NCBI GenBank assembly: GCA_024206165.1
Contig: JAAGZN010000749.1
Coordinates: 1-33,535, forward strand
Length of the DNA: 33,535 nt
Origin: Bacteroidota bacterium
Lineage (GTDB): Bacteria > Bacteroidota > Bacteroidia > Cytophagales > Amoebophilaceae
Direction of reading: 5' to 3'
The notes beneath the pieces are model-generated. The model was not told the DNA's origin, searched no databases, and saw nothing but the letters and a program-made list of their open reading frames with translations. Shown piece by piece: positions 1 to 8,499 of this stretch. Positions within the stretch are counted from its first letter, which is position 1. Every line of letters begins with the position of its first letter. The translations under genes and the position numbers were made by a program.

Positions 1-120
1 GTTTTTACCTCGAATAATTAATTATTTTTGATGAGCATATTATATAAAATTCAATATTGTTTTTGTATCTTTTTTATGGAAATCACAGATTTTTTTTTAA
101 CATTAAAAAACTTACCTTAG

Positions 121-1803
121 TTGTGCAGAGGTCTTTTAAAAGAAACTTTTTTAAAGTATAAAAAAATATTTCGCTATGCTTTAGGATTTAGCCTGATTAT
201 AAATCTGTTAACACTGCCAATGGCAATTTATTCTTTACAAGTTTTGGATAGGGTTATCTCGAGTGGGAGTTTAGAAACACTTTTAATGCTGACAATTATT
301 GTTTGTGCATGTTTGGCAGCTTTAGGTTTTTTAAATATAGTTAGAAGTTTTATATTTTTTCAGATTAGCAAAAACTTAGATAATGATTTGTCTACTGTAA
401 TCTTGAAAAATTCGATTTCGACATATTCTTCACAAAAAAATATTTCACCAACACAGCTTTCCAGAGATTTTAGTACGCTTAAAAGTTTTGTCTCAGGACA
501 GATTATGCATACTATTTTTGATGCACCGTGGGCAATAATTTTTATTATTGCCATATTCTTTGTGCATTATATTAATGGTTTTGTCGTTTTAATTGCAGCC
601 ATTCTTTTACTATTTTTAGCCTATCTCAATGATTATGCAATTAAACATGAGCTTAAAAAAGCGAATGAAGCTAATGTTAAAAGTTTAAGCTATATTGAAT
701 TTTCATCAAGAAATGCCGAAGTTATTGAAGTAATGGGTATGAAAAGTAATTTAATTAAGCATTGGCAAAATATTGCAAATCCTGCAAATGATTTGCAACA
801 AAAAGTTAATGAAAAAACAACAGTGATTTCCTCACTTACTAAATCTATTAGAATGTTGATTCAGGTTTTCATGATGGGCATTGGTGCTTACCTTGTGATA
901 AATCGGCAGATGACGGCTGGTGGCATTATTGCTACTTCTATTTTAGCAGGCAAAGCCTTAGCACCGTTTGATGCGGCTGTTAATATTTGGAAAAGCTATG
1001 TTAATACAAAAAAATCATACGATAGAGTCGATAAATTTTTGAAAATTACAGAAAATACGGATATCTTAGAGAATACTTTACTCCCTGAGTCACAAGGAAA
1101 TATCACTGTAGATAAATTAGTTTTTGCGCCATCAAAATCACTTAAACCTATTTTAAAAGGTTTAAGTTTTGAAGTTAAACAAGGCGAAATTATCGGCATA
1201 ATTGGTCCCTCTGGTGCTGGCAAAACTACTTTAGCTAAGCTTTTGGTCGGTATTTATAAACCAAACTCAGGAACTGTTAGGCTGGATAATGCAGAAGTTT
1301 ATCGCTGGGAAAAAGAACATCTAGGCAAGTTTATTGGCTATATGCCTCAGGATATTGAGCTTTTTAGCGGTAATATTAAAACTAATATTGCCAGAATGGA
1401 TGAGGAGCCGGATAATGACAAAGTTTTAAAAGCAGCGCAGATAGTTTCGGCGAATGAACTTATCTTGCACTTAGAAAAGGGCTATGAAACAGAGGTCGGA
1501 GCAGGTGCTTCGCATTTATCAGCAGGTCAGGCACAAAGAATTGGTTTAGCACGCGCTTTTTATAATGAGCCTAAACTAATAATTTTAGATGAGCCAAATT
1601 CACACCTTGATATTAAAGGTGAGCAAGCTTTTGCAGGCGCAATAGCATTTGCAAAACAAAAGCAGATTACTATGATTATTATTGCACATAGAACTTCCGT
1701 TTTAGGCAGTGTTGATAAAATCATGGTGATGGAAGATGGGTTAATTAAAATTTTCGATGATAAAGAAAAGGTTATAGAGCAGCTTAGAGGTAACACAAAT
1801 TGA
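121..1803 (+). CDS. Type I secretion ABC transporter (PrtD-like permease/ATPase)
   Basis: Inner-membrane exporter that would energise one-step secretion of a protein or peptide through a type I system. The N-terminal half (about residues 20-300) carries hydrophobic membrane helices and the family-like stretch around YSLQVLDRVISS (37-48). The C-terminal half is an ABC ATPase: Walker A GPSGAGKTT (362-370), signature LSAGQ (466-470), Walker B LIILDE (486-491) and H-loop His523. There is no N-terminal C39 peptidase domain, so it resembles the PrtD/LapB-like class rather than bacteriocin exporters. At 560 residues the length is normal for PrtD. The start is uncertain: a TAG at 118-120 closes the frame upstream, the first usable codon is TTG at 121, and no clear ribosome binding site precedes it. 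It overlaps the adaptor gene by a TGATG junction. Confidence 0.88.
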   Translation: MCRGLLKETFLKYKKIFRYALGFSLIINLLTLPMAIYSLQVLDRVISSGSLETLLMLTIIVCACLAALGFLNIVRSFIFFQISKNLDNDLSTVILKNSISTYSSQKNISPTQLSRDFSTLKSFVSGQIMHTIFDAPWAIIFIIAIFFVHYINGFVVLIAAILLLFLAYLNDYAIKHELKKANEANVKSLSYIEFSSRNAEVIEVMGMKSNLIKHWQNIANPANDLQQKVNEKTTVISSLTKSIRMLIQVFMMGIGAYLVINRQMTAGGIIATSILAGKALAPFDAAVNIWKSYVNTKKSYDRVDKFLKITENTDILENTLLPESQGNITVDKLVFAPSKSLKPILKGLSFEVKQGEIIGIIGPSGAGKTTLAKLLVGIYKPNSGTVRLDNAEVYRWEKEHLGKFIGYMPQDIELFSGNIKTNIARMDEEPDNDKVLKAAQIVSANELILHLEKGYETEVGAGASHLSAGQAQRIGLARAFYNEPKLIILDEPNSHLDIKGEQAFAGAIAFAKQKQITMIIIAHRTSVLGSVDKIMVMEDGLIKIFDDKEKVIEQLRGNTN

Positions 1804-3227
1804 TGATGAGTAGCATTAAAAAGGTTATAAAATATAAATTTTTAAAATGTTTGGTGAAAATTAAACGATTATTTTTGAAGTTTAGAGATACATCTTCTAA
1901 TTTAATTACAAAATTTATAGAACATTTTCCAGTATTATCTACACGCCCAATATTTTCTGGACTTGTAATTACTTTCTCTTTTTTGGCTGTTTTTTTATTA
2001 TGGGGGCTGCTCGCACCAATAAATAGTGTAGCCGTCACAGAAGGGACAATTGTTTTAACTAGCAATACTAAGATTATCCAGCATTTAGAAGGCGGTATTA
2101 TTAAAGATATTCTGATTAAAGAAGGCGACTTTGTTGATAAAGGTCAAAAATTAATTATTTTGGATGAAATTTCATCTAATGCAAATTTAGAGCTTTTAGC
2201 GAACCAATTAAGAGCGGAAATTGCTACAGAAACAAGGCTTTTAGCAGAGCAGAATGGGCTGAATAGTTTGAAATTTGGTACTGAAATTTTTAAAAATAAA
2301 AATGATCTTGAAAGTAAAAAAATTATAACGACTCAAACTAATTTATTTAACTCAAACTTAGCATCTAGAACTCATCGGATTAATATTTTAAATCAAAGAA
2401 TTAGCCAGTTTCATGAGCAGATAATCGGACTCGAAGCACAAAAAAAAGCAGCCAAAGATCAGCTTATACTTTTAGAAAAAGAAAAAAAAATAGTAGATAT
2501 TATGGTGCATAATGGTCAAGAGGTTCAGTCTAGACTGCTAAGCTTAAGCAGACAAATCGCTGAAACAAAGGAATATATCGGTAGTTTTATCTCTAAAATT
2601 TCAGAGACAAAACAAGAGATTAGCCAAGTTGAACTGGAAATTTTAGACTTTCAAACAGAAACTCAAAAAGAAATTGCTCTAGAGCTTTCAGAAACAGAGG
2701 TTCAAATTAACGATTTGCGTTCAAGAATTATAGCAGCAGAAGATAACTTAGATCGGCAGGTTATTAAAGCAGAATATGCTGGGATTGTGACAGACTTAAA
2801 ATTCTTTGCGATAGGAGGAACTATTCCTCCTCATACCGATATTATGACAGTTGTGCCTCAGAATGAAAAGTTGATTGTTGAAACTAGGCTCAAACCACAG
2901 GATATAGATGTTGTTCACCTCGGATTAAAAACACAGGTACGGCTCTCTGCTTTTAAAACGAGGCATACACCACTGCTAACAGGAGAGGTCATCCATGTTG
3001 CAGCATATAAGCTGATTGATCCTGTTGATAGGTTGGCCTATTATGTCGTGAGAGTTAAAGTCGATTATTTAGATAAAAATAATAAATATGTTTTTAAAAA
3101 TAAAGAATTACAACTTTATCCCGGCATGCCGGCTGAAGTTTTGATCGTAACAGGAAAAAGAACCTTTATTGCTTACTTGTTAGATCCAATAAAACAAACA
3201 TTTAGACGATCATTTAAAGAAGATTAA
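1803..3227 (+). CDS. HlyD-family membrane fusion protein (type I secretion adaptor)
   Basis: Periplasmic adaptor linking the ABC exporter to the outer-membrane channel. A basic cytoplasmic N-terminus is followed by one membrane helix (about residues 52-72), a lipoyl/biotinyl-like half-motif with IQHLEGGIIKDILIKEGD (about 89-106), a long coiled-coil region rich in Glu, Lys and Gln (about 120-310), and a C-terminal beta domain (AEYAGIVTDLKF onward) that completes the lipoyl fold and the HlyD D-box-like region. About 475 residues is typical of the PrtE/HlyD group. The chosen start is the ATG that overlaps the TGA of the exporter gene. A TTG three bases upstream and a second ATG three bases downstream are alternatives. 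Confidence 0.88.
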   Translation: MMSSIKKVIKYKFLKCLVKIKRLFLKFRDTSSNLITKFIEHFPVLSTRPIFSGLVITFSFLAVFLLWGLLAPINSVAVTEGTIVLTSNTKIIQHLEGGIIKDILIKEGDFVDKGQKLIILDEISSNANLELLANQLRAEIATETRLLAEQNGLNSLKFGTEIFKNKNDLESKKIITTQTNLFNSNLASRTHRINILNQRISQFHEQIIGLEAQKKAAKDQLILLEKEKKIVDIMVHNGQEVQSRLLSLSRQIAETKEYIGSFISKISETKQEISQVELEILDFQTETQKEIALELSETEVQINDLRSRIIAAEDNLDRQVIKAEYAGIVTDLKFFAIGGTIPPHTDIMTVVPQNEKLIVETRLKPQDIDVVHLGLKTQVRLSAFKTRHTPLLTGEVIHVAAYKLIDPVDRLAYYVVRVKVDYLDKNNKYVFKNKELQLYPGMPAEVLIVTGKRTFIAYLLDPIKQTFRRSFKED

Positions 3228-3257
3228 TACGAATATTATAAAAGGAGAAAAGTATTT

Positions 3258-4583
3258 ATGCGAAAAATTTTGATGTTGTTGAGTATTTCAAGTTTATTAA
3301 TGGTAAATTCATTTGCAGTGATGTTGACTTTAGAGGAGGCTATTAAATCTGCAAAAAACAATTCAGATAAATTGAAAATTGAGGAATATCAACTTGCGAG
3401 TCTCAAGCATGAGATTAATCAATATAGAACCGGGTTGTTGCCTACAATGAGTATTGTCGCAGCGAAAACACAAAGTCATGCTTTTGATTCAAGTTGGGAG
3501 CAACAAGCTAATGACACCTATCTTTCAAAACTAATTAAATTAGAGACTGAACGCTATGACCTTAAATTAGTTGGAGAGTATAAGCTGATAGATTTAGCTT
3601 TTATCTCTAAGCATTCAGCGATGATGAAAAATTATGAAGCAGCGTATGCAGATTATAATCAAACGGTTGCAGACTTGGAGTTTGAGATTATCTCTATTTA
3701 CTATCACTTACTTTTAGAAGAACAACTGAAAAATATTCTAGAAGAAGAAATAGAGATTTTAGACCAATATTTAAAGGATTTAAAATTAAAAGTAGATTTG
3801 CAGTATATAGATAAACAAAGCTTTCTAAACTCGCAAATCAATTTACAAGATAAAAAACAAGAGCTTTATAAAGCTCGAAAAAGTTATTTTAAATTAAAAA
3901 TGGATTTTGCCTCGCTTTTAGGAATTCCTGGAAGTTTGAAGTATGAAATATCAAGCTTTGAAGAAATTTTTAAAATAAAAGCTGAGCATAAAAATCTTAA
4001 AATGTTTGAAAATTTACTGGAAGAAGCGAGTTTAAGCCGTTATAATATGGAAAGCTTAAACTGGCAACGAGAAGCACTTGAAAAAGAAATAAAAGCATTA
4101 AAAACTCAAACATTTATGCCAGAGATTACAGCAAATGCAAGCTATGGCTATTTAAATGAAAATGAATTTAGTAATACAGTAAAAGATGAGTATTGGACTG
4201 TAGGTATACAGGCAAATTTACAGTTTTTTACTGGTTTTTTTAGAAAGAATAAAATAAAAGAAATAAATACTAAAATAGATATTATCGATCAAAATTTTAT
4301 TAGTTTAGAAAAAGATATTAAGATTAGCAAAATGTTTCATTATTTAGAAAATCTCTATGAAGTTTATAAAGGAAACTCTGAAAACCTTGAAATATTAGAA
4401 AAAAATCTTATGGAAATCCAAAATAAATATCGTTTTAAAGAAGCAAAAAAAGAAGACTTATTAAGCGTCCAACTTGCCTATAATAGTGCTAAAAAACAAT
4501 ACTTGGATGTAAAAATTGATCTATTAATAACAGAAAAAGAATATGATTATATTTTAGGTCGACTTAATAAACCTAAGTATTAA
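3258..4583 (+). CDS. TolC-family outer membrane channel protein
   Basis: Outer-membrane efflux protein, the third component of the type I system. It begins with a signal peptide (MRKILMLLSISSLLMVNSFA), followed by LTLEEAIKSAKNNS, the usual start of a TolC family repeat. The rest is long helical, Lys/Glu-rich sequence with two similar halves, including a later beta-strand-like segment ITANASYGY near residues 293-301. The length of 441 residues fits the family. A good AGGAG ribosome binding site lies at about 3243-3247. It follows the adaptor gene after 30 bases and is closed by a strong terminator, so the three genes form one operon. Its presence is the main evidence that the host has an outer membrane. 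Confidence 0.85.
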   Translation: MRKILMLLSISSLLMVNSFAVMLTLEEAIKSAKNNSDKLKIEEYQLASLKHEINQYRTGLLPTMSIVAAKTQSHAFDSSWEQQANDTYLSKLIKLETERYDLKLVGEYKLIDLAFISKHSAMMKNYEAAYADYNQTVADLEFEIISIYYHLLLEEQLKNILEEEIEILDQYLKDLKLKVDLQYIDKQSFLNSQINLQDKKQELYKARKSYFKLKMDFASLLGIPGSLKYEISSFEEIFKIKAEHKNLKMFENLLEEASLSRYNMESLNWQREALEKEIKALKTQTFMPEITANASYGYLNENEFSNTVKDEYWTVGIQANLQFFTGFFRKNKIKEINTKIDIIDQNFISLEKDIKISKMFHYLENLYEVYKGNSENLEILEKNLMEIQNKYRFKEAKKEDLLSVQLAYNSAKKQYLDVKIDLLITEKEYDYILGRLNKPKY

Positions 4584-4618
4584 TTTTATTTCTAGAGTTG
4601 AATTATTTTTTTGTGATT

Positions 4619-4651
4619 ATGCACTCTAATTTATTTTAGAGTGCATTTTTT
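4619..4651 (+). terminator. Rho-independent terminator of the secretion operon
   Basis: A perfect inverted repeat, TGCACTCTAA (4620-4629) and TTAGAGTGCA (4636-4645), has a 6-base loop and one further A-T pair at its base. A run of six T follows at once (4646-4651). It sits 36 bases after the TolC-like gene and separates it from the regulator gene. Confidence 0.9.
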
Positions 4652-4748
4652 ATAGAAAAAAATTAAGCAATAATATGCATAAATGGTAATTTTTTTTTAA
4701 AAAATATCAAATAACAATAGCCAATTCAAAATAAAAATCCTAAAAAAC

Positions 4749-4780
4749 TTGACAATAAGAGCAAAGAATATAAGAATACT
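4749..4780 (+). promoter_or_regulatory. Possible sigma-70-type promoter of the sulfur cluster
   Basis: A consensus -35 hexamer TTGACA (4749-4754) stands 63 bases before the regulator start. The -10 is weak: TAAGAA at 4771-4776 has a 16-base spacer and AATACT at 4775-4780 a longer one. No convincing operator palindrome could be picked out, though Rrf2 proteins commonly control their own promoter. The remainder of the 4652-4817 gap is A/T-rich without other recognisable signals. Confidence 0.35.
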
Positions 4781-4817
4781 AGCAAATCGATAGAAAAGGG
4801 AGTATATAGGATATAAA

Positions 4818-5261
4818 ATGAAAGTATCAACAAGGTTACTTTATGGGACAAGGCTAATGGTTCAGCTTGCTCTTTCATTTGAACAAGGTCCTATTTTTTT
4901 ACATACAATTGCGGAGATAGAAGGAATATCTGAAAAATATTTGAGCCAAATTGTTATCCTTTTAAAAAATGCTGGCTTGGTTAGATCATTTAGAGGATCA
5001 CAAGGCGGGTATATTTTGATAAAACCTGCAGATAAGATTACTTTATATGATGTTTTTAATGTTTTTGAAGAAAGTATTGCCTTACCTGATCAAGAATCTT
5101 TGAATATTTCTAGGATAGATAAATCTAGTGAATTAGCCGTCCAAGATGTTTTTTTAGAACTTAATGACATTTTAAAAAATAAATTAATGAGCATTACCTT
5201 GTATGATTTGGTTAAAAATTATAAACTAAAAAATGCGTATAGTCTTATCTATAATATTTAA
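4818..5261 (+). CDS. Rrf2-family transcriptional regulator, CymR-like
   Basis: DNA-binding regulator, probably of the sulfur-assimilation genes that follow. The N-terminus [20 protein letters not shown] and the winged helix-turn-helix with [35 protein letters not shown] (27-61, in pieces) are characteristic of Rrf2 proteins. The C-terminal half has no Cys, so the Fe-S ligands of IscR and RsrR are absent; this points to a CymR-type protein that senses a partner rather than an Fe-S cluster. In Bacillus and Staphylococcus, CymR represses sulfur genes in complex with CysK, and here cysK begins only 17 bases downstream. Length (147 residues) is normal. That CysK acts as co-repressor here is inference. 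Confidence 0.85.
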   Translation: MKVSTRLLYGTRLMVQLALSFEQGPIFLHTIAEIEGISEKYLSQIVILLKNAGLVRSFRGSQGGYILIKPADKITLYDVFNVFEESIALPDQESLNISRIDKSSELAVQDVFLELNDILKNKLMSITLYDLVKNYKLKNAYSLIYNI

Positions 5262-5278
5262 ATCTAAGAGGGTTTTTT

Positions 5279-6202
5279 ATGAAAATAGCAGAAAATATTA
5301 CGGAACTAATAGGGAGTACTCCTTTAGTTAAAATCAATAAACTTTCAAGCAAAAATAATGCAGAAATTGTAGCAAAATTAGAATGTTTTAATCCTTTATC
5401 CAGTGTGAAAGATAGAATTTCTTTAGCAATGATAGAAGATGCAGAAAATAAAGGACTCCTAAAACAAAATACCGTTATTATTGAACCTACAAGCGGCAAT
5501 ACGGGGATTGGGTTGGCATACATCTCTGCTGTTAAAGGCTATAAACTGATTCTAACAATGCCTGATACCATGAGCATGGAGCGTAGAAGCTTGTTAAAAA
5601 TGTTTGGTGCTGAAGTCGTTTTAACTCTAGGAATTTATGGCATGAAGGGTGCGATTGAAAAAGCGGAAGAATTAGCTAAAAGTTATGATGAGGTTTATTT
5701 GCCTCAACAATTTAACAATCCTGCTAATCCTGCCGTGCATAGAAAAACTACTGCAGAAGAAATTTGGCAAGATACAGATGGTGAAATAGATATATTTGTT
5801 GCAGGAGTAGGTACAGGTGGCACGATTACAGGTGTTAGTGAAGTGCTTAAAAAATATAAACCAACGCTAATTACTGTTGCAGTAGAACCTGAAACCTCCG
5901 CAGTTCTATCCGGTGAAAATCCTGGCCCACATATGATTCAAGGCATAGGAGCGGGATTTGTTCCAGAGGTTTTAAATAGAGAAGTTATCGATGAAATAGT
6001 TAAAGTATCCAATGAAGATGCCTTTAATATAACTAAACGGTTGGCAAAAGAAGAAGGTTTACTTGTCGGTATTTCTTCTGGAGCATTAATGTCGGCAGCG
6101 TTAACAATAGCCGAGCGAAAAGAAAATCAAGGTAAAATGATTGTTGTAGTCTTTCCCGATGGAGGGGAGAGATATTTAAGTATAAATACTTTATTTACAT
6201 AA
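5279..6202 (+). CDS. cysK: Cysteine synthase (O-acetylserine sulfhydrylase)
   Basis: PLP enzyme that makes cysteine from O-acetylserine and sulfide. It shows the PLP lysine in NPLSSVKDR (Lys44), the substrate loop [10 protein letters not shown], the phosphate-binding GTGGTITG, and the typical ending [10 protein letters not shown]. At 307 residues it has the usual family length. An AGAGGG ribosome binding site precedes the ATG. Its place straight after a CymR-like regulator suggests both a biosynthetic and a regulatory role. No cysE is seen in the window, so the O-acetylserine supply must be encoded elsewhere. Confidence 0.95.
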   Translation: MKIAENITELIGSTPLVKINKLSSKNNAEIVAKLECFNPLSSVKDRISLAMIEDAENKGLLKQNTVIIEPTSGNTGIGLAYISAVKGYKLILTMPDTMSMERRSLLKMFGAEVVLTLGIYGMKGAIEKAEELAKSYDEVYLPQQFNNPANPAVHRKTTAEEIWQDTDGEIDIFVAGVGTGGTITGVSEVLKKYKPTLITVAVEPETSAVLSGENPGPHMIQGIGAGFVPEVLNREVIDEIVKVSNEDAFNITKRLAKEEGLLVGISSGALMSAALTIAERKENQGKMIVVVFPDGGERYLSINTLFT

Positions 6203-6211
6203 GGAGTAATC

Positions 6212-6427
6212 ATGCAAGTAAAAATAAATGGGAAAGTAACTGATATTGCTAAAAATACATTAACGATTTCTGAGTTGCTAATAGAAAATAATGTAGAAAT
6301 GCCTGAAATGGTTTCTGTCCAGCTCAATGGTCAGTTTGTTGATAAAGAAAAATTTACTACTGTAGAGGTAAACGATAATGATGCCGTTGATTTTTTATAC
6401 TTTATGGGTGGTGGAGAAAATTTATAA
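6212..6427 (+). CDS. hcyS: Ubiquitin-like sulfur carrier protein (HcyS/ThiS-MoaD fold) with blocked C-terminus
   Basis: Small 71-residue beta-grasp carrier. It begins with MQVKINGKVTDI, has the ThiS-like VSVQLNGQFVDKE in the middle, and ends with FMGGGENL. In active ThiS/MoaD proteins the chain ends in Gly-Gly, which is adenylated and converted to a thiocarboxylate. Here Gly66-Gly68 are followed by Glu-Asn-Leu, so the reactive end is masked and must be trimmed. A JAMM protease (8500-8907) and an E1-like enzyme (7672-8481) lie nearby, and metY follows directly. This matches the Wolinella succinogenes HcyS set, where an extra C-terminal residue is removed by HcyD. A thiamine or molybdopterin role is less likely because no thiG, thiE or moaE is present. 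Confidence 0.85.
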   Translation: MQVKINGKVTDIAKNTLTISELLIENNVEMPEMVSVQLNGQFVDKEKFTTVEVNDNDAVDFLYFMGGGENL

Positions 6428-6442
6428 TTTAGGAATATTAAG

Positions 6443-7675
6443 ATGAATTTTATTACAAAAATTTTAAATACCAAATTTATTAGAAAAGATCCCCATGGCA
6501 GTTTACATATGCCTGTTTATGATAGTGTCGCATTTGAGTTTGATTCGTCTGAAGACCTTGCCTTAGCTTTTGAAGGTAAAAAATTAGCACATACCTACTC
6601 TCGTATCACGAATCCTACTATTGAATATTTCGAACAACAAATAAAAGCAGCGACCAGTTCCCAAGGAGTTGTCGCTGTTTCTTCTGGGATGGCGGCTATT
6701 ACGAACCTGCTTATGACGGTTACTCAAGCAGGCGATAATATTATTACAACAAAGCATTTATTTGGGAATACTTATTCTTTACTTGAAAAAACTTTAAAAC
6801 CTTTTGGTTTAGAGGTTAAATATACTGATTTGACGAATACTTTAGAAATAGAAAAGCTAATTGATAGCAAAACTAAAGCCGTATTTCTTGAAACAATTAC
6901 TAACCCTCAACTTGAAGTCTCTGATATTGAAGCGATCTCAAAAGTTGCTAAAGATAATAATATTTTACTTATCGCAGATACAACTATTACACCTCCATAT
7001 TTGTTCAATTCTAAAAAATATGGAGTGGATGTTGAAGTTTTATCCAGCACTAAATATATCTCAGGCGGGGCAACATCAGTCGGCGGTTTGATAATTGATA
7101 ATGGCACATATAACTGGAATAAAAATGATAATCTAGCTGCGGATGCTCGAAAATATGGACCATTCACACTCGTAACTAAGCTAAAAAGAGAAGTATACAG
7201 AAATCTAGGCGCAAGCCTTTCCCCACATAATGCATACTTGCAAAGCTTAGGGCTTGAAACACTCGCATTACGCGCAGATAGATCATGTGCCAATACATTA
7301 AAAGTTGCGGAATATTTGGAAAAACATCATAAAGTTCAAAATATTAACTATCCTGGACTTGAAAGCTCAAAATATTTTAAGATAGCAAAAAAACAGTTTG
7401 GGCATAAAGCTGGAGCACTTTTGACATTTGACCTAGAATCAAAGGATAGTTGTTTCAAGTTTATGGACAATTTAAAAATTATTAGAAGAACAACAAATTT
7501 AAATGATAATAAAACATTAGTTTTACATCCTGCTTCAACTATTTTTTGTGAGTATACAGAAGAATTAAAAAAAGAAATGAATGTGAGAGAAACAATGATT
7601 AGGCTTGCTGTGGGGATTGAAGGTATCGAAGACCTATTAAAGGATATAAGCAATGCATTGGAGGCAGTTAAATGA
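6443..7675 (+). CDS. metY: O-acetylhomoserine sulfhydrylase-like PLP enzyme (Cys/Met metabolism family)
   Basis: PLP enzyme of the Cys/Met metabolism family that would join sulfur to O-acetylhomoserine to form homocysteine. Motifs include the TYSRITNPT region (51-59), SSGMAAI, and the PLP lysine in SSTKYISGGA (Lys204). The usual DNT-F-TP after strand six is DTTITPPYLF here. The length of 410 residues fits MetY. It lies between the carrier gene and the E1-like gene and overlaps the latter by ATGA, which suggests the sulfur donor is carrier thiocarboxylate rather than free sulfide. A cystathionine gamma-synthase or -lyase cannot be excluded from motifs alone, but the neighbours favour MetY. Confidence 0.88.
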   Translation: MNFITKILNTKFIRKDPHGSLHMPVYDSVAFEFDSSEDLALAFEGKKLAHTYSRITNPTIEYFEQQIKAATSSQGVVAVSSGMAAITNLLMTVTQAGDNIITTKHLFGNTYSLLEKTLKPFGLEVKYTDLTNTLEIEKLIDSKTKAVFLETITNPQLEVSDIEAISKVAKDNNILLIADTTITPPYLFNSKKYGVDVEVLSSTKYISGGATSVGGLIIDNGTYNWNKNDNLAADARKYGPFTLVTKLKREVYRNLGASLSPHNAYLQSLGLETLALRADRSCANTLKVAEYLEKHHKVQNINYPGLESSKYFKIAKKQFGHKAGALLTFDLESKDSCFKFMDNLKIIRRTTNLNDNKTLVLHPASTIFCEYTEELKKEMNVRETMIRLAVGIEGIEDLLKDISNALEAVK

Positions 7676-8481
7676 GTTTAACAGAGGAACAAATAGAACG
7701 ATATAGTCGTCATATACTACTTAAAGATGTTGGTGTAAGCGGTCAGGAAAAAATATTAAAGGGAAAAGTTTTAATCATAGGTGCAGGAGGCTTAGGTGCA
7801 CCTATTGCTCTTTATTTAGCAGCAGCAGGTGTGGGAACACTTGGGATTGTTGATGGAGATGTTGTTGATTTTTCCAACCTACAAAGACAGGTTATTCACT
7901 TTACTGCTGATGTAAACAAAGAAAAGGTTTTATCCGCTAAAGAAAAAATAGCACAAATAAATCCAGATGTAAAAGTTGTTACCTATAAAAAAAGGGTTAC
8001 AGCGGCTAATATCTTAGAAATAATTAATGATTATGATTTTATAATTGATGGCACAGATAATTTTCCTGCAAAGTTTTTAATAAATGATGCCTGTGTAATG
8101 GCTAAAAAACCATTTTCCCATGGGGGCATATTGAGGTTTGATGGACAAACAATGACCTACACTCCAGGCAATGCCTGTTATAGATGTGTTTTTAATTCTC
8201 CACCCCCTAAAAATGCAGTCCCTTCTTGTTCTCAGGCAGGTGTTTTAGGAGCGATTGCGGGGATGCTGGGAACAATCCAAGCGGCTGAAGCATTAAAGTA
8301 TCTCCTTGGTAAAGGAGAGTTGCTTACAAATAAATTACTCGTTTTTGATGCCTTTAAAATGGACTTTAGAAAAGTTGATCTTAGCCATAATACAAATTGC
8401 CCTGTTTGTGGAAGAGAACCAACAATCAAAGAACTCAAAGATTATGAACAACCTGTTTGTGATTTAAGAAAAAAAAATTAG
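7672..8481 (+). CDS. hcyF: E1-like carrier-adenylating enzyme (MoeB/ThiF family, HcyF)
   Basis: Activates the C-terminus of the sulfur carrier with ATP. It has the nucleotide loop GAGGLGAPIALYLAAAGVG (38-56), the acidic DGDVVDFSNLQRQ (61-73), DGTDNFPAKFLINDAC (126-141), and a zinc site from CYRC (169-172) and CPVC (243-246). A candidate catalytic Cys186 lies in PSCSQAGVLG. There is no C-terminal rhodanese domain, so sulfur is not delivered as a rhodanese persulfide; free sulfide from sulfite reductase, as in Wolinella, fits. The gene overlaps metY by ATGA and is followed after 18 bases by the JAMM protease, with the strong Shine-Dalgarno AGGAGGGG between them. Confidence 0.9.
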   Translation: MSLTEEQIERYSRHILLKDVGVSGQEKILKGKVLIIGAGGLGAPIALYLAAAGVGTLGIVDGDVVDFSNLQRQVIHFTADVNKEKVLSAKEKIAQINPDVKVVTYKKRVTAANILEIINDYDFIIDGTDNFPAKFLINDACVMAKKPFSHGGILRFDGQTMTYTPGNACYRCVFNSPPPKNAVPSCSQAGVLGAIAGMLGTIQAAEALKYLLGKGELLTNKLLVFDAFKMDFRKVDLSHNTNCPVCGREPTIKELKDYEQPVCDLRKKN

Positions 8482-8499
8482 GAGGGGGAATTTATTTAA

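Noticed and set aside
1-120. Gene fragment or promoter upstream of the exporter
   Set aside because: No convincing frame, and no -35/-10 pair with good spacing could be found; the region is only A/T-rich.
6212-6427. Thiamine (ThiS) or molybdopterin (MoaD) carrier
   Set aside because: The C-terminus is blocked, and no thiG, thiE, thiH or moaE is near, whereas MetY and a JAMM protease are.
6907-7293. Long minus-strand frame within metY
   Set aside because: Shadow of a well-supported coding gene; its product has no recognisable motif.
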